Source: Ectobius pallidus
Taxonomy: Eukaryota; Arthropoda; Insecta; Blattodea; Ectobiidae
Direction of reading: 5' to 3'
NCBI GenBank assembly: GCA_964059195.1
Contig: CAXKWD010000004.1
Coordinates: 124,964,043 to 125,028,042 of the forward strand
DNA length: 64,000 bases
Under the pieces are notes generated by a model. The model was given only the letters and a program-made list of their open reading frames with translations, was not told the origin of the DNA and did not search any database. The position numbers and the translations under genes are program-made. Below are positions 59,345 to 64,000 of this stretch, piece after piece. Every line of letters starts with the position of its first letter. Positions within the stretch are counted from its first letter, which is position 1.

Positions 59345-60109
59345 GACTGAGTGAGAGAGAGCTGCAGGAAAATAAGCTCTTTTTATAAACCAATAAGAGG
59401 TAACTGGGATGTGCGGAGAGGGTGCGGCTGTGGATCAACCCATTATGAAAACCCTTTAGCGGATATGCTCGTAATTTCAATTGTGAGCTCTGTAATTATA
59501 TCAACTAAACAGAAGTCATGAGCAATGATACAGCGAAATTTTGCTATTATAAATGACTAGACAATTCAAGAAATTCTTGATGATGCTGCTAGAGAGACTA
59601 AGAAGAAGAACTAAACGAATAGGTATATCGCTAGTATCTGCCGTACAAAAGTGCTTATGGGCTTATATGACTTTTAACAGCCCCTGGAGATAAGGGCTAT
59701 AAAACCGAATAGTAAGTGATGATGAAAGCTAATGAAGCTGTAGCGACTCCAAGGAAAATTTTAATGAAATTATTATTAATGATGTGAATATTTATTGATT
59801 AGAGCTAAGTATTAATGACAGTCATTTCTACGACTTGCGTTCGAAAGGACAATAGATTAAATCCCAAGACTGACCAATATGAATGAGTCTCATTTCGTGT
59901 TTGTCTTCACTCGCAAAGGGAAATGCTAAGCTGGAATTTTCTTACCACCTACCATGAACATTTTTTGAGCTTCATATTAAATGTTTGTGAAGTCTTAAGG
60001 GGAGGCTTTGCTTTGTGTTGATAGAGGCCAATATTAACTTAGTTTAGGCCTAAATGTATATGTGTATTATCCTGGAATTGCCTCCTACCAATGGACATAA
60101 CTTGCAATT

Positions 60110-60260
60110 TGCATGAAGGGGATGGAGAAAGAGAAAGAAATAGTCTAACTAAAGAAAAAGTAAGAAAGGAAGAAAGGAAGGAAGGAAGAAAGAAAGATAG
60201 ATAGAAGGAAAGGAAGAAAGCAAGGAACGAAGAATGATAGCCTATAATTAGCATAATAAA
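60110..60260. repeat. purine-rich low-complexity tract
   Basis: GAAAGGAAGGAAGGAAGAAAGAAAG-type sequence (GGAA and GAAA units). Similar in character to 1570-1740. Confidence 0.8.
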
Positions 60261-60869
60261 GTAATGAAAGCAAGAAGGGAAGGAAAATAAAAGTAGTGAT
60301 GATTTTAATAGGGATATTACTATAAAGATAATTGTTTCAGGCACTAGTAGGGCCTAGTAGTTACGACTAACAACGGTAGGCTTATGTTTGTAAATATGGT
60401 CACTGATCCCTGATGAGCTCCCAAAAGTGAGACTACACAATCTAGTATTGATAGGCCTAAAATACAATGAGGATAACTTTTTCCGAAAATTACTGAAGAT
60501 GAAGATAAACTGTGAAAATGGAAGCACTTTGTTGGTTATCATAGCGCCTGGAAACAATTCCTATGGCAATTGCATCTGATATCGATGTCTATTGATGTTG
60601 GCAACTGTCAATCACAATGTCTAGAGATAGAGAAAGCCATCAATTATCACGAGAACCCAATAAAATGTGTCACAAAACGGAACGTCCTTCATATCAAGCA
60701 GGACTCCATTCCACATGTCTCCTATTACTGCTTTTACAGCTGATGCTTTCAATGTTTCCTAAGTTTTTTTATGGCACAGGACCCAACGATTATCACGATT
60801 ATATCTGAGTTATTTTTTATTTTTGTTCTGACATATTCCATGACCTACTGTAGTAACTTACTATGTTGT

Positions 60870-61101
60870 CGACTGTGTCCAGGCCAAATGGCATAATCTT
60901 CACTTTTCCCGAAAATGAGGTTATGGTACACATAGATTAAAATACTGTACACATGTTGGCCAAGTAGGTAACCCTAGAAGGATTCCTTGATGGGTAAAAA
61001 TATCATTAATCATTAGTTCTATATTTTAATACATATTGTCTTTCTCTCTAATGTGCAACGTACTTTTGAGGGTTACGCCATTTGGCCGGGACATAGTTGA
61101 T
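60870..61101. mobile_element. small TIR element (MITE), about 230 bp
   Basis: Left end TGTCCAGGCCAAATGGCATAA and the reverse complement of the right end TGTCCCGGCCAAATGGCGTAA agree at 19 of 21 positions, with weaker similarity a few bases further out and in. The interior is AT-rich and non-coding. No certain target duplication, so the superfamily is open. Confidence 0.65.
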
Positions 61102-61195
61102 GTAATAGGCCTATACCACTTTTACTATTGCAAATAAAATTACTGGTCGATGTAATATACCACTTTCAATATTGCAATAAAATCATTGGTAGCTA
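61098..61195. repeat. imperfect tandem duplication of about 48 bp
   Basis: GATGTAATAGGCCTATACCA continuing to ATTACTGGTC is followed directly by GATGTAATATACCACTTTCA continuing to ATCATTGGTA. The first copy carries an extra GGCCTA, so the TAGGCCTA motif differs between the copies. Confidence 0.65.
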
Positions 61196-61534
61196 TTTCG
61201 ATTACCATTCTATTTCATACTGTAGGTCTACCATAATAATTAAGTGCAGTGCTTTAGTTGAAAAAACATAACTTATTTGGAGTACTCACCACTACTTTGG
61301 TAGATTCCGTAAAGACAAAATGAAAACGTTGGGGCATATTGACATAAATATGCTGTTTATATGACTATCCCGAGAAAATAGTTTTTGTAAAGATGGAAAT
61401 TAAATTAATTTTTTTTTAAACTTAAAAACTCCATATAATTTGAGGGACGCCGTCCCCCGCATTCCCCCAAACAAAAACACTGGTTAAGTCAAATTGGCAC
61501 AATCATATATTTAATAATTTGGCAAAGCAAAATA

Positions 61535-61745
61535 GAGTGTTCCCTGTGCAGGCCGTTAAGGCCTTTCGTGTTCCAGGAGGTTGAGGGTCCCAGATATTTA
61601 GCAGACATTCGAAACGTGCAAGTGGTTAGGTTCTCATCCTTCACGTCAGTTGTCGTTACCCACAGGACTGCTTCTGGTATTCCCATAATGCCATCAGAAA
61701 GTTTAGACGGTTGAAAATTCCAAAGACCTCAACCGTTTTCGCCAG
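61535..61745 (-). mobile_element. SINE relic, copy 2 of the 29540-29815 family
   Basis: Shared phrases in the same order as copy 1 include TTCCAGGAGGTTGAGGGTCC followed by CAGAT (copy 1: TTCCGGGAGGTTGAGGTTCC followed by CAGAT), preceded by a GGCC..AAGGCC-type stretch and followed by a GAAAATTCCAAAGACCTCA stretch. The tRNA-like head is not recognisable here. Confidence 0.55.
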
Positions 61746-62089
61746 CGCGTATCTCAATAATTTGGTAGATTTCATTAATAATGGGAGTGAAATATAATTG
61801 CAATATTTCTGCACAGCTTTTCAAAAAGTTTTCAGGTACCGGTAATATTGTGAAAAAGCTATAACAGCTCTCTGCCAAAGAAATAAAAAGCACGATTCAA
61901 GAAAATTAAAGAATTGAAGAACAAGAAAAATTACTCTTATGAAGAATAATTGAGCTACGTGAGTTATTTGGTAGATTTTTCTTTATTCAAACATGAAAAG
62001 ATATTTATAGCACCTTTTAATATTTTACACGGCAGAATATAACTTTTGCTGCGGTTTCGTTATAAGAACTTCAAATACCGAAAATGACT

Positions 62090-62340
62090 TGTGAAACGTC
62101 CAGGACAAGTCGCTTCACAAGGGGAAAAAATATGGCGTTTGAGAAAGAGAAAGCAGACAGTCATACTCGTCTCCGTGATAGATCCGGCAATCTCTTTGCG
62201 TGTAATTAGTGACGAGTTTGTAATGAGATCTGAGCGGAGTGGGTACCCCCCTCCATCCACCTCCTCATCATTCTGCTAAGCGCAATCTCTTTGCAGGATT
62301 TGCTCCCTGCATCTGCCTCACTTAACAGCTAACCACTCTG
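62090..62340. promoter_or_regulatory. candidate regulatory stretch
   Basis: Unique-looking sequence with GCGTGTAATTAGTGACGAG near 62198 and TTTGTAATGAGATCTGAGCG near 62217, and a repeated GCAATCTCTTTGC phrase (62188-62199 and 62283-62295). The duplicated phrase 95 bp apart is not part of a recognised repeat. Function is a guess. Confidence 0.2.
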
Positions 62341-62344
62341 TAGG

Positions 62345-64000
62345 CTATCTTCAGAATCGGCCTTTCTTACGAAAATTTCAGTGTCCAAATTTGTTCAGGT
62401 GTCACGTTGATCTGAGAATCCAAATATTTGCAACGAGTAGGGTACAGCAGTGGAAAAACAGCCCTATGTTAAATTCCAGAACCATGTTATGGGCTGCAAT
62501 GGGCAGGTTCAGGTCCTTATTGTTTTAGACAGCTTGAATTAGGCCTAAAAATATAACTTATAATTCAAGACCCATGAAGTAAGTTGCATATTATCACACT
62601 AGCGTTAAAAAAAAATCATTGCAACCAACTTTGGTACCGACATTAATTTTAGTTAAGAACACTACTTGTATGACTATTAAATAGACGCAGTTTGATAAAA
62701 ATTGAAAACTTCAAAATTCATCACGCCTTTCTAAAGATTAAATTTATCACGGTATTCGCAAAAATCGTCATATTTTGTGATTAAAAAGCGTTATGACTCC
62801 ATTCCTCATGTTGGCAGCCGTGCATCTAAAAAGCAATAACCTCTATCTGCGCATGTGTATACTTATATGCAGTGGTAGGTGGCAAGGCGCTGGAGACTCC
62901 AATATAGGCTAGCTGTCCGGTACGTAATGCATTGAAATAATTATAATATTTAAGTTATTATTTCACAAATGTTAACGGCTGTCTAAAAAACTGTGAATTA
63001 TGCACGTGGTAAAATGGATTTATTTTTTCATAGGATTGCTACTTTCACCCTTACGAGGCTCATTTTCCAAACATACCTTTTTGCAAAGTAAACTCTGTCT
63101 TTCAACACATGTAACATAAATAACTTTTCTTGGGTGAAGTTTGAAAATGCACACAGCATTGTAGCGGATCTGGGTGCCATTTCTATGTAGCAGTTCGCTC
63201 ATATAATTTGAGTTTAGGGGAATAAAAAAATTGTTTTATTGGGTCCCACTGAATTTATATGTTTGTGTACCACGGCAGCTTCAGTCGCGAACAACGAGAT
63301 TTACCTCTTTACATTTCTCGTGGCATATTTATTGGGTGTGGTTAGGTTCTAAATTACACTTCATGTATTCAAAGCAGTGAGGTATATAGTGGGTTTAAGA
63401 ATGTTTATTTTACCAGAAACAAATTAATTCACAAGTGTTCAATAACAATAGTTTATATTGCGGAGCGGAAAAATGTCAGTCTGGCAATATTGGGAGCTTC
63501 ACGAATATATTTTCTGTTCTACACCGATTTGTGATATCACTGGCCTATTTATGCCCTTGAAGGTCGTAATGTACTTACTGCGTTTCACACACTGAATTTA
63601 CTGTACAAGTCGTAAATATGACTTGTATAAGCAACAGTTGTCTTAAAGGGGTGTAAGGTTTTAATATAACCCTCACCTGCACAGAGTTTAGAATCAAAAC
63701 AGTCGAATTGGCGATTTACTGCCAATAAGACAATATAAAATTGCAACGAGGAGACAGTACGCGATTGCGTCCAGTCAGACCCTCAGTCCAGTTGCACAGT
63801 ATCTGTAAATGCATTCGTTTCACCACCAACTGACTCAATCCCCTTCCAATATTCATGATATTCCTTACAGCTAATCATCTCTTTCCTTAGAGCAAAAATC
63901 ATGTTTTACACTTCTAAAACTAATGGTCATTGGCTATTTCTTCCCCCGCATATTAGTGCTTCTTGAACTACTTACATAGCTTGTGCCTGCAGGCAGATTC
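62345..64000. other. non-coding stretch without a recognised gene
   Basis: AT-rich sequence with no convincing coding frame, RNA gene or element. Confidence 0.55.

Noticed and set aside
59159..59480. Arg-Glu or Leu-Ser repeat proteins on either strand
   Set aside because: They are translations of the GA microsatellite at 59249-59341.
1..64000. CRISPR arrays, bacterial operons, rRNA genes
   Set aside because: No spaced direct repeats, bacterial gene organisation or rRNA-like conserved blocks were seen. The sequence is eukaryotic.

Overview
This window looks like an AT-rich insect genome segment with one recognisable protein-coding gene, the homeodomain transcription factor prospero, on the minus strand. 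The evidence is a 1,114-codon open exon (20857..24198, minus) that begins with the arthropod Prospero N-terminus and carries three polyglutamine tracts. A second exon (17945..18099, minus) encodes the start of the atypical Prospero homeodomain. The last part of the homeodomain and the Prospero domain were not found in the remaining 17.9 kb on the left, so the gene appears to run off the left edge. Large introns, short TTAGG repeats (the ancestral insect telomere unit), many SINE and MITE relics and an extreme excess of the palindrome TAGGCCTA suggest a large polyneopteran-type genome. A cockroach or termite relative is my guess, from general impression only.

The best signal is at the junction of the two prospero exons. 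It has the hallmarks of a minor-spliceosome (U12, AT-AC) intron: donor ATATCCTTT, branch site TTCCTTAAC and terminal AC, with the branch A 11 nt from the intron end. A consensus U2 donor (GTAAGT) lies 37 nt inside the U12 donor, and a frame-compatible AG lies 101 nt before the U12 acceptor. This is the layout of the prospero 'twintron' known from Drosophila, where competition between two spliceosomes yields short and long isoforms. Here the predicted long-form insert is 46 residues.

Layout: 1..17944 is the next prospero intron (SINE relics, simple repeats, some homeodomain-motif-rich unique stretches). 17945..18099 is the homeodomain exon. 18100..20856 is the twintron, with a tRNA-derived relic at 19428..19500. 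20857..24198 is the main coding exon, and 24199..24388 is probable 5' UTR behind a good splice acceptor. 24389..64000 has no recognisable gene and is either prospero 5' intron or upstream flank. It holds a decayed LINE C-terminus (26534..26973), a 3.7-kb DNA transposon with TAA target duplications and PIF/Harbinger-like ends (30169..33866), a hAT MITE with perfect 8-bp target duplications (37139..37589), a second hAT-like MITE (49039..49419), an unclassified inverted-repeat element (50880..51268), a foldback element enclosing a TTAGG array and flanked by 12-bp direct repeats (54763..55381), and a small TIR element (60870..61101).

Prospero controls neural progenitor fate and differentiation. 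The rest of the window is best read as its regulatory and intronic territory, heavily colonised by small mobile elements. I ran no database search. Family names rest on motifs and memory of the families.
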